From Betaproteobacteria bacterium (lineage in GTDB: Bacteria; Pseudomonadota; Gammaproteobacteria; Burkholderiales; SG8-39): a stretch of DNA of 64,000 bases. Shown one piece after another: positions 9,334-18,376 of this stretch (the stretch's first letter is position 1; the number at the start of each line of letters is the position of its first letter). A program made the translations under genes and the position numbers. Below the pieces are notes generated by a model that saw only the letters and a program-made list of their open reading frames with translations, was not told the DNA's origin and searched no databases. The stretch lies in the NCBI GenBank assembly GCA_947479645.1, contig CANKAJ010000003.1, forward strand, positions 16,584 to 80,583. Direction: 5' to 3'.

Positions 9334-10344
9334 TCAGAATATGAGGAAGCTGAGCCAATAGGCCACCGCCGCAACAAAGGCACTGGCAGGAATGGTGAAT
9401 ATCCAGGCCCAAACGATATTTCCGGCGACACCCCAGCGCACCGCGCTGGCGCGTCGCGTAGCACCCACGCCAACAATGGCCCCGGTGATGGTATGCGTTG
9501 TCGACACCGGAATTCCCAATGCCGTGGCGAGAAACAGTGTAATCGCGCCACCGGTCTCGGCGCAAAAACCGCCGACCGGCTTCAGCTTGGTGATTTTCTG
9601 TCCCATGGTCTTGACGATGCGCCAGCCCCCGAACATCGTGCCCGCGGCAATCGCGATGTAGCAGGAGATGATTGTCCACAGTGGCGGCGATGTATCTGAC
9701 GGAGCAACGTAGCCTGTTGCAATGAGCAACATCCAGATGATGCCGATGGTCTTTTGGGCATCATTCCCTCCATGACCAAGACTGTAGGCCCCGGCTGAAA
9801 CCAGCTGAAGCCGCCGAAACCAGCGATCGACACGAGATGGTGTGGCGCGGCGAAACAACCATGAAACCAATACCACCATCATTGATCCGAGCAGAAACCC
9901 GAGCAATGGCGACACAAAAATAAATGCCACTGTCTTGAGTATGCCGCCGGCATTCAGCGCGCTGGCACCCGCTTTGGCCACCACAGCACCGACAATGCCG
10001 CCAATCAGCGCATGCGACGAACTGCTCGGTATGCCGTAGTACCAGGTCAACACGTTCCAGGTTATCGCCCCCACCAGGGCACCGAACACCACGTGCGGAC
10101 CGACCACTGCAGGATCCACGATGCCCTTGCCGACAGTCGCCGCCACGCTCAGGTGAAAAATGAATATGGCAATGAAATTAAAACAGGCCGCAAACAGTAC
10201 CGCCGTCCCGGGCTTGAGCACCCCGGTGGATACGACTGTTGCGATGGAATTGGCCGCATCATGAAAGCCATTCATGAAATCAAAGACCAGTGCAACCGCC
10301 ACCAGCAGAATAACCACCCACAGCGTCGCTTGAATCGACTCCAC
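9334..10344 (-). CDS. pit: low-affinity inorganic phosphate transporter (PiT family)
   Basis: 336 residues with about ten hydrophobic segments. Both PiT signature repeats are visible: DFMNGFHDAANSIATVVSTG near residue 22 and GHGGNDAQKTIGI in the second half. It imports metal-phosphate with protons, or Na+-phosphate, across the inner membrane. The preceding gene (10353-11000), 8 bp away, encodes the DUF47 partner, the usual operon. Direction and substrate are well supported; the coupling ion is not resolved by sequence. Confidence 0.95.
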   Translation of the reverse strand: MESIQATLWVVILLVAVALVFDFMNGFHDAANSIATVVSTGVLKPGTAVLFAACFNFIAIFIFHLSVAATVGKGIVDPAVVGPHVVFGALVGAITWNVLTWYYGIPSSSSHALIGGIVGAVVAKAGASALNAGGILKTVAFIFVSPLLGFLLGSMMVVLVSWLFRRATPSRVDRWFRRLQLVSAGAYSLGHGGNDAQKTIGIIWMLLIATGYVAPSDTSPPLWTIISCYIAIAAGTMFGGWRIVKTMGQKITKLKPVGGFCAETGGAITLFLATALGIPVSTTHTITGAIVGVGATRRASAVRWGVAGNIVWAWIFTIPASAFVAAVAYWLSFLIF

Positions 10345-10352
10345 CGTTCGCC

Positions 10353-11000
10353 TCAGGAATTCTCGAGGACAATGCCCTCGATCAGATTGGCAACGTCCTC
10401 ACAGCGATCGGTAATGGTCTCGAGCAGTTCGTATATTGCCTTGAGCTTGATCACTTCGCGCACATCGGGCTCTTCTCGAAACAACTTGCCCATGGCCGAG
10501 CGAAGCACGCGGTCGGCATCCGACTCGAGTTGATCAATCTCCTCGCAGGTCTTGAGCGCCGCTTCGGCGGTGGCGGGCTTTGCCACATCGCCAATCAACG
10601 ACACCGCATGCCGCAAACGCTGACAGCACTTCAAACTGAGTTCGGTCAGTCGCACGATTTCATTGGTCATGCTGCGCATGTCATACAGGATGATGGTCTC
10701 GGCAGAGTCCTGGATCAGGTCAGCCACATCGTCCATGGTGTTGATCAGCGAATGAATCTGCTCGCGATCGATGGGCGTGATGAAGGTCTTGTGCAGGGTG
10801 CGGTTGACTTCGTGGGTAATGCGATCAGCCGCATGCTCGGCATCGTCAACTGCCCGCGCATGTTGTTCCCGCAAATGCGGCGTGCCGTAATTGTCCACCA
10901 GCTGCGACAATGCGACAGCCGACTTGACGATGCAATCAGCGTGCTGATTGAACATCTGAAAAAAATTGCCGTCTTGCGGCAGCAGTTTCGCAAAGATCAT
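10353..11000 (-). CDS. DUF47 (PhoU-like) Pit accessory protein
   Basis: 215 residues from the ATG at 11000, with AAGGAA at the right distance; the 13-codon upstream extension is unlikely. All-helical PhoU-like protein with the family's acidic metal-binding patches (DDAEHAADRITHEV near residue 49, and ETITDRCEDVANLIEGIV at the C-terminus). DUF47 proteins pair with PiT transporters and modulate them, and this is the first gene of that pair. Confidence 0.92.
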   Translation of the reverse strand: MIFAKLLPQDGNFFQMFNQHADCIVKSAVALSQLVDNYGTPHLREQHARAVDDAEHAADRITHEVNRTLHKTFITPIDREQIHSLINTMDDVADLIQDSAETIILYDMRSMTNEIVRLTELSLKCCQRLRHAVSLIGDVAKPATAEAALKTCEEIDQLESDADRVLRSAMGKLFREEPDVREVIKLKAIYELLETITDRCEDVANLIEGIVLENS

Positions 11001-11175
11001 TGTAATTCCTTTGAACTCATCGCCTGGGGCAGCAGCCACGGCGCTTTGAGCTGATGATTTATTCTTGTTTGGAGTCTACACGCGCAGCGCATTTTCGGCT
11101 TGGCGAATGACCGGAATTGCTCTCGTCCATGCTGGACATGAACAGCTTCGAGGCGCAATCTGTTATTTTCCGCTC

Positions 11176-12429
11176 ATGCTTGAAAAGAAACGCCGATTCT
11201 ACTTTTTTTCGCCGCTCCGCAACCGCGCCGCGGCCATGCCTTTTATCATGCTCACCGCGCTGATCGACATGATCTCGATCGGGCTGATCATTCCGGTACT
11301 GCCGGCGCTGGTGGGCAGTTTCACCTCAGCGCCGGCAGACCAGGCTTTCTGGTATGGCGTGGTGACCTTTGCCTTCGGTTTTGCCAATTTCTTTGCCAGC
11401 CCGGTCCTGGGAGCGCTGTCGGACAGTCGGGGCCGTCGTCCGGTGCTGCTGCTCGGCTTCTTCGGTCTGGCATTGACCTTCTTCGGCACTGCGCTGGCCA
11501 CCGCACTATGGATGTTGATCGCCGTTCGGCTGATCAGCGGCGCCATGCAGTCCAATCTGACCATCGCCAATGCCTATGTCGCCGACTTTACGCCGCCCGA
11601 GGATCGTGCCAGGCGTTTTGGCATGCTGGGGGCGATGTTCGGCGTGGGCTTCATCCTGGGCCCGGTCATGGGCGGCGTGCTGGGGGCTATCAATCTGCAC
11701 CTGCCCTTTTATGTCGCCGGCTGCCTTGCCATGGTCAACCTGGCCTACGGCTACCTGGTGCTACCCGAATCGCTGCCCGTCGAACGCAGAAACCGCTTCG
11801 ACTGGAAAGCTGCCACGCCCGTCAATGCACTGCGCGCACTGGCGCAACTAAAGAATGCCGGACGCCTGGCCGCCGTGGTGACCTGCAGCGGACTTGCCCA
11901 ATTCCTGCTGTATACCTGCTGGGTGCTTTATACGACCTTCAAGTTCGGCTGGGGACCGCTGGAGAACGGCTGGTCGCTGGCAGCGATCGGCATTGTCTCG
12001 GCAATCGTGCAGGGCCTGTTGCTGGAACGCCTGCTCAAGCACTTCACCCCTCGCAGACTCGCCACACTCGGACTGGCCTCAACGACAGTCGCCTATGTAT
12101 TGTGGGGCGCGGCCAGCGAGAGCTGGATGATGTTCGCCATTATCTTCTTCAACCTGCTGGGCACCACCGTTTCGGCATCCATTCAAAGCATCATCTCCGG
12201 CTCCGCGGATGAGCACAATCAGGGCAGGATACTGGGCGCAGTCAACGGACTGAACAGCCTGATGGCGGTCATTGCACCAGCGCTCGGTGCACCGCTGCTG
12301 ATGATGATCTCGACCCTGGACAAGGGAGACTGGCGTATCGGCATGCCGTTCTACGTCTGTGCCCTGCTGCAGGGAGCAGCGCTCCTGCTCGCCGTCTGGC
12401 ATTTTCGACGCGAGCGCATGGCGAACTGA
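11176..12429 (+). CDS. MFS efflux transporter, tetracycline-resistance (TCR/Tet) type
   Basis: 417 residues from the ATG at 11176; the frame reaches back to a TTG at 11065 without a better start, and 11236 is another candidate. Twelve predicted transmembrane helices. Motif A of the major facilitator superfamily is seen as [14 protein letters not shown] near residue 80, and motif C-like GPVMGGVLG in helix 5. The pattern [14 protein letters not shown] in helix 1 is typical of TetA-like drug/H+ antiporters. The exported compound is unknown. Divergent from the DUF47-pit operon. Confidence 0.87.
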   Translation: MLEKKRRFYFFSPLRNRAAAMPFIMLTALIDMISIGLIIPVLPALVGSFTSAPADQAFWYGVVTFAFGFANFFASPVLGALSDSRGRRPVLLLGFFGLALTFFGTALATALWMLIAVRLISGAMQSNLTIANAYVADFTPPEDRARRFGMLGAMFGVGFILGPVMGGVLGAINLHLPFYVAGCLAMVNLAYGYLVLPESLPVERRNRFDWKAATPVNALRALAQLKNAGRLAAVVTCSGLAQFLLYTCWVLYTTFKFGWGPLENGWSLAAIGIVSAIVQGLLLERLLKHFTPRRLATLGLASTTVAYVLWGAASESWMMFAIIFFNLLGTTVSASIQSIISGSADEHNQGRILGAVNGLNSLMAVIAPALGAPLLMMISTLDKGDWRIGMPFYVCALLQGAALLLAVWHFRRERMAN

Positions 12430-12535
12430 GGTTTCATCCCCGGTCCAATTCCTCACAGACATGTCATTTTGTCAATAATTTCAATGATGAATGCGATTTG
12501 CACACACATCCCTGACAGGCTATATTGCGCCACAT

Positions 12536-13042
12536 ATGAATTTCAAATATCTCCTGATCGGCGCTATCTTTGCCTGCGTAATGGCTGCGCAGGCTGCATT
12601 CGCCGACGAGTCCTCCACGCAGGCGGGTGACAGCGATTCAGCATTGTTTCGCTATCGCGATGGCGCCCAGAAGATCATTGACCAGGCGCTGGATCTGGTC
12701 GGCATTCGCTATCGCCGTGGTGGCGACACCCCGCAGAGCGGCTTCGACTGTTCGGGCTTTGTGGATCATGTTTTCCAGGAAACGCTGGGACTGATCCTGC
12801 CCCGCAGTTCACGCGAACTCAGCAAGACCGGCACCGAGGTATCCAGGGATGAACTGAAGCCGGGCGACCTGGTATTTTTCCGGACGATCAGAAACGCCAT
12901 TTCGCACGTAGGCATTTACGTCGGCGATCACCGCTTCGTGCATGCGCCACGACCCGGGCAATCAGTCGGTATCACTGACCTGCGCGAGCAGTATTGGGCC
13001 AAGCGCTATTCTGGCGCCCGCCGCGTCGAGCAGCAGCAATAA
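12536..13042 (+). CDS. NlpC/P60 (C40) cell-wall peptidase
   Basis: 168 residues from the ATG at 12536, chosen because a signal peptide (MNFKYLLIGAIFACVMAAQAAFA) follows directly. The C40 catalytic triad is visible: Cys in GFDCSGFVDHVF, His in ISHVGIYVGDHRF and His in RFVHAPR. These enzymes cleave gamma-D-glutamyl-diaminopimelate bonds in peptidoglycan in the periplasm. Single-domain form of about the usual length; no SH3 or LysM targeting domain. Confidence 0.9.
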   Translation: MNFKYLLIGAIFACVMAAQAAFADESSTQAGDSDSALFRYRDGAQKIIDQALDLVGIRYRRGGDTPQSGFDCSGFVDHVFQETLGLILPRSSRELSKTGTEVSRDELKPGDLVFFRTIRNAISHVGIYVGDHRFVHAPRPGQSVGITDLREQYWAKRYSGARRVEQQQ

Positions 13043-13161
13043 CCACTCGCAACGCGAGTATCACTGGCGCCCCGTCAGAAGCATCAACGACGAGGCATGG
13101 CATGCTGGCAGGATCAGCTTGCCATGCACCGAATTGAATTGATCCGGCGACATCGACCGAA

Positions 13162-14058
13162 GTGCCCACCACTCTCCCCCTGCGTCATTTCATACTTGCC
13201 GTTGTCGTAGTTGCCGTCTGGGGCACCAACTTTGTCGTGATCAAGGTCGCGCTGGGACACCTGCCACCATTTCTGTTCGCGGCGCTGCGCTTCACACTGG
13301 CCCTGCTGCCTGCAGCCTTGTTCCTGAGACCGCCGCCGGTACCATGGCGAAACATGGCGACCTATGGGGTGCTCATCGGCGTAGGGCAGTTTGGTGTCAT
13401 GTATTACGCCATGCAGAGCGATATCACGCCGGGCATGGCATCCCTGGTCGTGCAGACCCAGGCATTCTTCACCATCGGCCTCGCCATGACACTTGCACAC
13501 GAGCGCTTGCGGGGCTTTCAATGCATGGCCCTGCTGCTCGCCGCTGGCGGCCTGGGTGTCATTCTCTCGCACAGCGATGGCAGCACCACCGGGCTGGGAC
13601 TGACTCTCATTCTGATCGCAGCGCTGTCTTGGGGCGGTGGCAACATCGCATCCAAGCAAGCCGGTTCGATCAACATGCTGGCCTACGTCGTGTGGTCAAG
13701 CCTCTTTGCTGTGCCACCGCTACTGGCCCTGTCGCTACTTTTCGAAGGCCCGGATGCCATCGCGAACGGCGTGCTGAATGCGAACTTCGCCACCTGGCTG
13801 GCGGTCGCATGGCAGGCCTGGGGCAACACCCTGTTTGGTTATGGCGCCTGGGCATGGCTGCTCGCACGCCATCCCGCCGTGACCATTGCACCCATTGCGC
13901 TGCTGGTGCCGCTGTTCGGCATGGCGGCTTCGGCACTCTGGTTGGGTGAACCGCTGCCGGCGTGGAAGTTGAGTGCGGCCGGACTGGTCATGGCGGGACT
14001 GGCGGTGAATCTGCTTTGGCCGCTATGGCCAAGCCGCGGTGAACGCAAATTGCGCTGA
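13162..14058 (+). CDS. EamA-family (DMT) inner-membrane exporter
   Basis: 298 residues starting at a GTG (13162). Ten hydrophobic helices arranged as two EamA repeats: WGTNFVVIKVALGHLPPFLF in the first and WGGGNIASKQAG at the start of the second. The C-terminus contains the GEPLPAWKLSAAGLVMAGLAVN pattern seen in YedA/EamA proteins. Likely exports amino acids or related metabolites; substrate not predictable. Convergent with the MFS gene at 14096. Confidence 0.9.
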   Translation: MPTTLPLRHFILAVVVVAVWGTNFVVIKVALGHLPPFLFAALRFTLALLPAALFLRPPPVPWRNMATYGVLIGVGQFGVMYYAMQSDITPGMASLVVQTQAFFTIGLAMTLAHERLRGFQCMALLLAAGGLGVILSHSDGSTTGLGLTLILIAALSWGGGNIASKQAGSINMLAYVVWSSLFAVPPLLALSLLFEGPDAIANGVLNANFATWLAVAWQAWGNTLFGYGAWAWLLARHPAVTIAPIALLVPLFGMAASALWLGEPLPAWKLSAAGLVMAGLAVNLLWPLWPSRGERKLR

Positions 14059-14095
14059 CTTTGCACTGCCAGAACGACAATGCCAGTGCAGACGA

Positions 14096-15328
14096 CTAAT
14101 TTGTCGCCCGCGGCTCCCGCAATACTTTCAAGATCAGCACGGCCAGCCCAAAGAAAAACAATCCCAGTCCGAGGTGGCCGAACTGGAACGACGTTGCCGC
14201 AAACAACGCCGCCAAGGCAGGCCCTGCCATGAACCCCAGCGCCTGCGCCGCGCTGGCCAGACCAAAGGCGGTCCCGCGCCGTGAAGCCGTCACGTTGAAT
14301 GCAATCAACGTGTTGGTGGTCGGCGTCATGGCCGACTGGAGCATGGACAGCAGTGCAAATACGAATACATACACCGCCGTGGTCGTGCTGAAGGCAAGCA
14401 GCACATAGGTCACTCCGCTAAGTACACTGAAGGCGGCCATGGCCGAACGCAGTTGCCCCATCCGGAAATATTTCGTCGACAGCAGGAACACACCGACAAC
14501 ACTGGTCACCCCACCCAGCGTGAATGCAATGCCGGTCATGCTGGTGACATCCGCTCCCGTCATGCTCTTCAACTCGATAGGCACGGCCACGCGGATCAGA
14601 TTGGATGTTGAAAAAAGCACGAAGTACAGGAAGATGGCCATGCATAGCTGGAAGCTCAGATGAAACGGTTCCAGTTCCGTCGCCTTTGGCCTGCCATCCT
14701 TCTTGATCGTCAGTCGCACCTTGTCGTCCGGCACAAAGAAAATGACCGTCGTCGCCACCACCGCCATAATGACCGCCGCCATGAAGATCCCCCCCCGATA
14801 GCCCAGCCAGACGGCCAGCAAAGCGCCAACGCCAGGACCCACGGTCTGCCCCAGATACTGCGCGCTGGTCACCAGATTCAGACTACGCTTGAGCTGTGAA
14901 TCCGGGACCGTGACGCTGGTCAGCGCCACCGCGGCCGGATTGAACCCCGAAAACACACCCACCACACCGAACACGATCACCAGTTGCCATGGCGTCACGA
15001 TGAAGCTGAGCAGCACGTTGGTCAGGGCGGTGCCGTATAAAGCCCGCAGGAACATCAGCCTGCGTCCCATTCGGTCCGACAGCATGCCCCACAGCGGTCC
15101 GGTCACCAGCCTGGCAATGCCCTGCACAGTGAAGGCCATGGCAACCCAGTAAAGCGCATCGGCCTCGTCCGTTGCACCGACCTCCAGTGCGAACAGGGGC
15201 AGGAATGGAAACCACATGTTGTTGGCAAAGGTGGCAATACCCGTTGCCAGCGTGATGCTGATAGTGGCTTTGCCGTAGCCGCGCTTTTCGTCGATCGCTT
15301 CCTGCGAGCGCGCGTCGGGCTGACTCAT
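14096..15328 (-). CDS. MFS transporter
   Basis: 410 residues with 12 hydrophobic helices and a large central loop (DDKVRLTIKKDGRPKATEL, about residues 205-225). Motif A is present as GMLSDRMGRRLMF near residue 80. It starts 3 bp after the stop of the AEC transporter gene, so the two form an operon. A Fur-like site lies upstream of the pair (16308-16322), hinting at iron-responsive export or import, but the substrate is unknown. Confidence 0.88.
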   Translation of the reverse strand: MSQPDARSQEAIDEKRGYGKATISITLATGIATFANNMWFPFLPLFALEVGATDEADALYWVAMAFTVQGIARLVTGPLWGMLSDRMGRRLMFLRALYGTALTNVLLSFIVTPWQLVIVFGVVGVFSGFNPAAVALTSVTVPDSQLKRSLNLVTSAQYLGQTVGPGVGALLAVWLGYRGGIFMAAVIMAVVATTVIFFVPDDKVRLTIKKDGRPKATELEPFHLSFQLCMAIFLYFVLFSTSNLIRVAVPIELKSMTGADVTSMTGIAFTLGGVTSVVGVFLLSTKYFRMGQLRSAMAAFSVLSGVTYVLLAFSTTTAVYVFVFALLSMLQSAMTPTTNTLIAFNVTASRRGTAFGLASAAQALGFMAGPALAALFAATSFQFGHLGLGLFFFGLAVLILKVLREPRATN

Positions 15329-15331
15329 CGC

Positions 15332-16267
15332 TCAGGAACCCGCACCGAGCAAGGCCAGCGTGAACGGAATAGTCAGTGAAGAAACGGCCGTGGACAACAC
15401 CAGGCTGGATGCAATGGGGCCTTCCAGTGTCTGAAAATGACGTGCCATCATGTACACGTTCGCCCCGGTAGGCAGCGCCGCAATCACCACCACCACCTGG
15501 GTCTGCAGCGGCGGCAGATCGAGCAGACGCGCCAGCAGATAGACGACGAAGGGCTGCACCACCAGCTTCACGACACACAGCACTGCGGATTCACGCCACC
15601 CTTCACGCAAGGCATAGAAGGCCAGTCCCATACCGAGCGCGATCAGTGCCAGCGGTGCCGCCGCCTGCGCCACCAGGCCCAGGGTCTGATCCACAACGCC
15701 GGGCAGCTCAATGCCGGTAAAACCGAATGCCGTGCCGCCCATGATGCTTCCCACCAACGGATTGAGTATCACGTCCTTTGCCGTCTTCGCCACCGCCGAC
15801 CAGGTGGGGGCACTGTTTCTCGCCCACTCCACCGAGATGGTTACCAGCGTCCACAGCAGGAAAGCGTTGAATACCACCAGCAGCGAGACCGCCGGCAGCG
15901 CCCCATCACCCAGCGTCAACCTCGACAGCGGCACACCCAGCATGACGACATTGGAAAACACGCCGCCCAGTCCGAATATCGACTGCGACACGCCATCCAT
16001 GCGAAACAGCAAACGCCCCAGCACGCGACCGATCAGGAAGACCAGCAGGCAACTGCCGAAAAAGGCGATCAGCAATCGCCAGTCCGGCGGCGGCAGTTTG
16101 GAAACGCCGCTCATCATGCGAAACAACAACGCCGGAATGGCCACCGTGAACACAAAGCGCGTCAGCGTGTCGGAGACTTCCTTTTTCCATCCGCCCCAGC
16201 GCCCGAGCGAATAGCCGAGCATCACCAGCAGGAACAGGGGGGCCGTCAGCAGGATCAGATGTTGCAT
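15332..16267 (-). CDS. AEC (auxin efflux carrier)-family transporter
   Basis: 311 residues with about ten hydrophobic helices and the AEC features LGYSLGRWGGWKKE, FVFTVAIPALLFRMMSG in helix 2 and NPLVGSIMGG near the middle. Bacterial AEC proteins move malate, malonate and other organic acids. First gene of an operon with the MFS gene downstream. Its promoter region contains a near-perfect Fur 7-1-7 box. Confidence 0.92.
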   Translation of the reverse strand: MQHLILLTAPLFLLVMLGYSLGRWGGWKKEVSDTLTRFVFTVAIPALLFRMMSGVSKLPPPDWRLLIAFFGSCLLVFLIGRVLGRLLFRMDGVSQSIFGLGGVFSNVVMLGVPLSRLTLGDGALPAVSLLVVFNAFLLWTLVTISVEWARNSAPTWSAVAKTAKDVILNPLVGSIMGGTAFGFTGIELPGVVDQTLGLVAQAAAPLALIALGMGLAFYALREGWRESAVLCVVKLVVQPFVVYLLARLLDLPPLQTQVVVVIAALPTGANVYMMARHFQTLEGPIASSLVLSTAVSSLTIPFTLALLGAGS

Positions 16268-16307
16268 TCAGAATCGCTTGAATATCGATTATTTAAAGCA
16301 AAAATCG

Positions 16308-16322
16308 TAATAATTATTATCA
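16308..16322. promoter_or_regulatory. Fur-box-like operator (7-1-7)
   Basis: TAATAATTATTATCA matches the TGATAAT-N-ATTATCA Fur consensus at 13 of the 14 specified positions. It lies 41 bp upstream of the AEC start (minus strand) and about 265 bp before the SHP gene (plus strand), so the AEC-MFS operon is the likelier target. Nothing else is recognised in the 16268-16586 divergent intergenic region. AT-rich chance matches are possible. Confidence 0.4.
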
Positions 16323-16586
16323 ATAGCAGAGTTCGAAATCGACGCTGTCATGGCATTCATGATTTGGCCATTGCGAATTCCCCTGCTCATCAAGGACCGG
16401 CCGGAATCGATATTTTTCTGGTGAGTGCGGGCAAAGATAACATGGGGCGATCGCAAAGCCTAACGACCGACCTACCGACTGGCCAATGCCCTTGGTCCTT
16501 ACAAATCATTACAAGTTCTCCGGCTGCCTTAATACCGCCTTAAGCTTCAGGCCTCACCATGCAACCGTCATTCAAAAACGGGACTC

Positions 16587-16997
16587 ATGATGAGAACAAG
16601 ACTTTTGCTTGCCGGGGCACTGCTCTTGGCGATCTCCGTCGCCACGGCAGCATCACCTGCCGATATCCAGAATGCCTATGGGACGGCCGCCCGCCAGGCC
16701 AATCCGGGCTTTACCGGCTTCTCGGCATCGCGTGGCGAACAATTCTTCAAGACCACCCATGGCGCCGAATGGAGTTGCTCGACCTGTCACGGCGACGCGC
16801 CCATTGCGCCCGGCAAACACGCCAAGACCGGCAAGTCCATCACTGCGCTGGCGCCATCGGCCGATCCGCAACGCTTCAGCGACGCGGCGAGAGTCGAAAA
16901 ATGGTTTCGCCGCAATTGCAACGATGTTGCCGGACGAGAATGCACCGTCGTCGAAAAGGGCGATGTGATGGCCTTCCTGATGCGCTTCGGAAAATAG
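16587..16997 (+). CDS. shp: SHP-type (DUF1924) monohaem cytochrome c
   Basis: 136 residues with a Sec signal peptide (MMRTRLLLAGALLLAISVATA) and one haem site C64-STC-H68. Two further cysteines (RRNCNDVAGREC) fit the disulfide known from sphaeroides haem protein. SHP proteins are oxygen- and NO-binding high-spin cytochromes with a displaceable Asn ligand. The order SHP, diheme cytochrome, cytochrome b561 is the known arrangement in which electrons are thought to pass from quinol through cytochrome b and DHC to SHP. It starts at 16587 or the adjacent ATG at 16590. The assignment rests on family resemblance and context together. Confidence 0.8.
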   Translation: MMRTRLLLAGALLLAISVATAASPADIQNAYGTAARQANPGFTGFSASRGEQFFKTTHGAEWSCSTCHGDAPIAPGKHAKTGKSITALAPSADPQRFSDAARVEKWFRRNCNDVAGRECTVVEKGDVMAFLMRFGK

Positions 16998-17006
16998 GAG
17001 ACTGAC

Positions 17007-17447
17007 ATGCGCAAGCACCTCATCGCCGCAAGCCTGGCACTGCTCGCGACACTGCCTGCATTCGCCGGAGAGCACGTGTACGACATCACCGGCAAGACCT
17101 ATCAATCCGAATGCGCCAGTTGCCACATCGCCTACCCGCCGCAACTATTGCCGGCGGAATCCTGGCGCAAGCTGATGGCAGGACTGGCCAAACACTTTGG
17201 CACCGATGCCTCGGTGGACGACAGGATCGCCACGGAACTGACTCGCTTCCTGGAACAGAATGCCGGGGGACGGCGCAACGCTGCAGACCCCGCTGCCGCT
17301 GCTGCACCCCCGCGCATCAGCACGACACCATGGTTCATCCGTGAACACCGCAAGATAGCCACCAGCCAGTGGCAAAGCAAGACCATTGGCAGCGCGGCCA
17401 ATTGCAGCGCCTGCCATAGCCGCGCCGACAACGGCGATTATTCCTAG
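17007..17447 (+). CDS. dhc: diheme cytochrome c (DHC)
   Basis: 146 residues with an AGGAG site 7 bp before the ATG. Signal peptide ends near AFA (residue 20). Two haem motifs: C36-ASC-H40, followed by IAYPPQLLPAESW, and C133-SAC-H137 at the extreme C-terminus. This spacing is diagnostic of the DHC family, the partner of SHP. It begins 9 bp after the SHP stop. Periplasmic, predicted to deliver electrons from the membrane cytochrome b to SHP. Confidence 0.88.
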   Translation: MRKHLIAASLALLATLPAFAGEHVYDITGKTYQSECASCHIAYPPQLLPAESWRKLMAGLAKHFGTDASVDDRIATELTRFLEQNAGGRRNAADPAAAAAPPRISTTPWFIREHRKIATSQWQSKTIGSAANCSACHSRADNGDYS

Positions 17448-17478
17448 CGCTCACTGCGCATTCCACGCTGAGGTCGTC

Positions 17479-18195
17479 ATGAACAATCAACGCATACTCG
17501 TTTGGGACCTGCCGGTCCGTCTGTTTCACTGGCTGCTGGTAGCCGCTTTCGCCGGCGCCTGGCTGACCGCGGAATCGGAGCGCTGGCGCGACGTGCATGT
17601 GCTGCTCGGTTACACGACGCTGGCACTGGTGGCGTTTCGCCTGCTGTGGGGCTTTGCCGGCAGCCGCTATGCCCGCTTCGGCTCATTTGCAGCGGGCCCG
17701 TCACGCGTAGGTCGATACCTGGCATCGCTGCTGCGTCCGGCACCGGAGCGCCACATCGGGCACAATCCTGCCGGTGGCTGGGCCATTTTCCTGCTACTGG
17801 CATTGACCCTGTTGACCGCTTTAACCGGCTACATGAACTATCAGGATATCGGTGGACGCTTGTTTGAGGACTTGCATGAAGGCGCTGCGACAGCCATGCT
17901 GGTGGTGGCCGGCGTGCATGTGGCCGGCGTCATTTTCAGCAGTTTTTTGCATCGCGAGAACCTGGTGAAATCCATGCTTACCGGCATGAAAGAGGGCCAG
18001 CCCGCACAGGGCATCGGCAAGCCACGCCGTATTGTCGCAGCAACACTGCTGCTGGCCCTTGCGGGACTGTGGACAATGTTGCTGCAAGGTAACCTGCCAT
18101 CGCTGTACGATCCAGCACCAACCGTCCAGGCCTCAGCAGGCCAGGCAGCAGCAGGCCACGCCGGACAGTCCCGTCATCATCATGATGACGACTAG
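17479..18195 (+). CDS. cytochrome b561-type membrane protein
   Basis: 238 residues from the ATG at 17479; the frame open from 17386 is not coding before that. Four transmembrane helices with haem-ligand histidines in VRLFHWLLVAAF, WRDVHVLLGY and EDLHEGAATAMLVVAGVHVAG, the pattern of Ni-hydrogenase/thiosulfate-reductase-type cytochromes b. It follows DHC by 31 bp. A C-terminal tail with HHHHDDD precedes the stop. The TAG stop codon is the first three bases of a MITE-like element (18193-18350), so the native C-terminus may have been altered by insertion. Confidence 0.92.
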   Translation: MNNQRILVWDLPVRLFHWLLVAAFAGAWLTAESERWRDVHVLLGYTTLALVAFRLLWGFAGSRYARFGSFAAGPSRVGRYLASLLRPAPERHIGHNPAGGWAIFLLLALTLLTALTGYMNYQDIGGRLFEDLHEGAATAMLVVAGVHVAGVIFSSFLHRENLVKSMLTGMKEGQPAQGIGKPRRIVAATLLLALAGLWTMLLQGNLPSLYDPAPTVQASAGQAAAGHAGQSRHHHDDD

Positions 18196-18350
18196 CAGTT
18201 TGTTGAATTTATCCGTAATACGCTCAGTTCTTGTCATCCTGAGCGTAGCGAAGGATCTGCTGTTGCTTATGATTCAACCACTTGAAAAAGCAGATTCTTC
18301 GTCGCTATGCTCCTCAGAATGACATTTCAGCGAATATCAACAAACTGCTA
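18193..18350. mobile_element. 158-bp MITE-like element with 14-bp perfect terminal inverted repeats
   Basis: TAGCAGTTTGTTGA at 18193-18206 is exactly reverse-complemented by TCAACAAACTGCTA at 18337-18350, and both ends carry a TA that could be an IS630/Tc1-type target duplication. Inside is a second, imperfect palindrome (18233-18323, GTCATCCTGAGCG to GAATGAC) related to the repeat at 42393-42471. It has no coding capacity. It separates the cytochrome b561 gene from the response regulator gene and supplies the cytochrome stop codon. Confidence 0.6.
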
Positions 18351-18376
18351 AAGAGATAGTCAGCTGAGCCCCCCCA

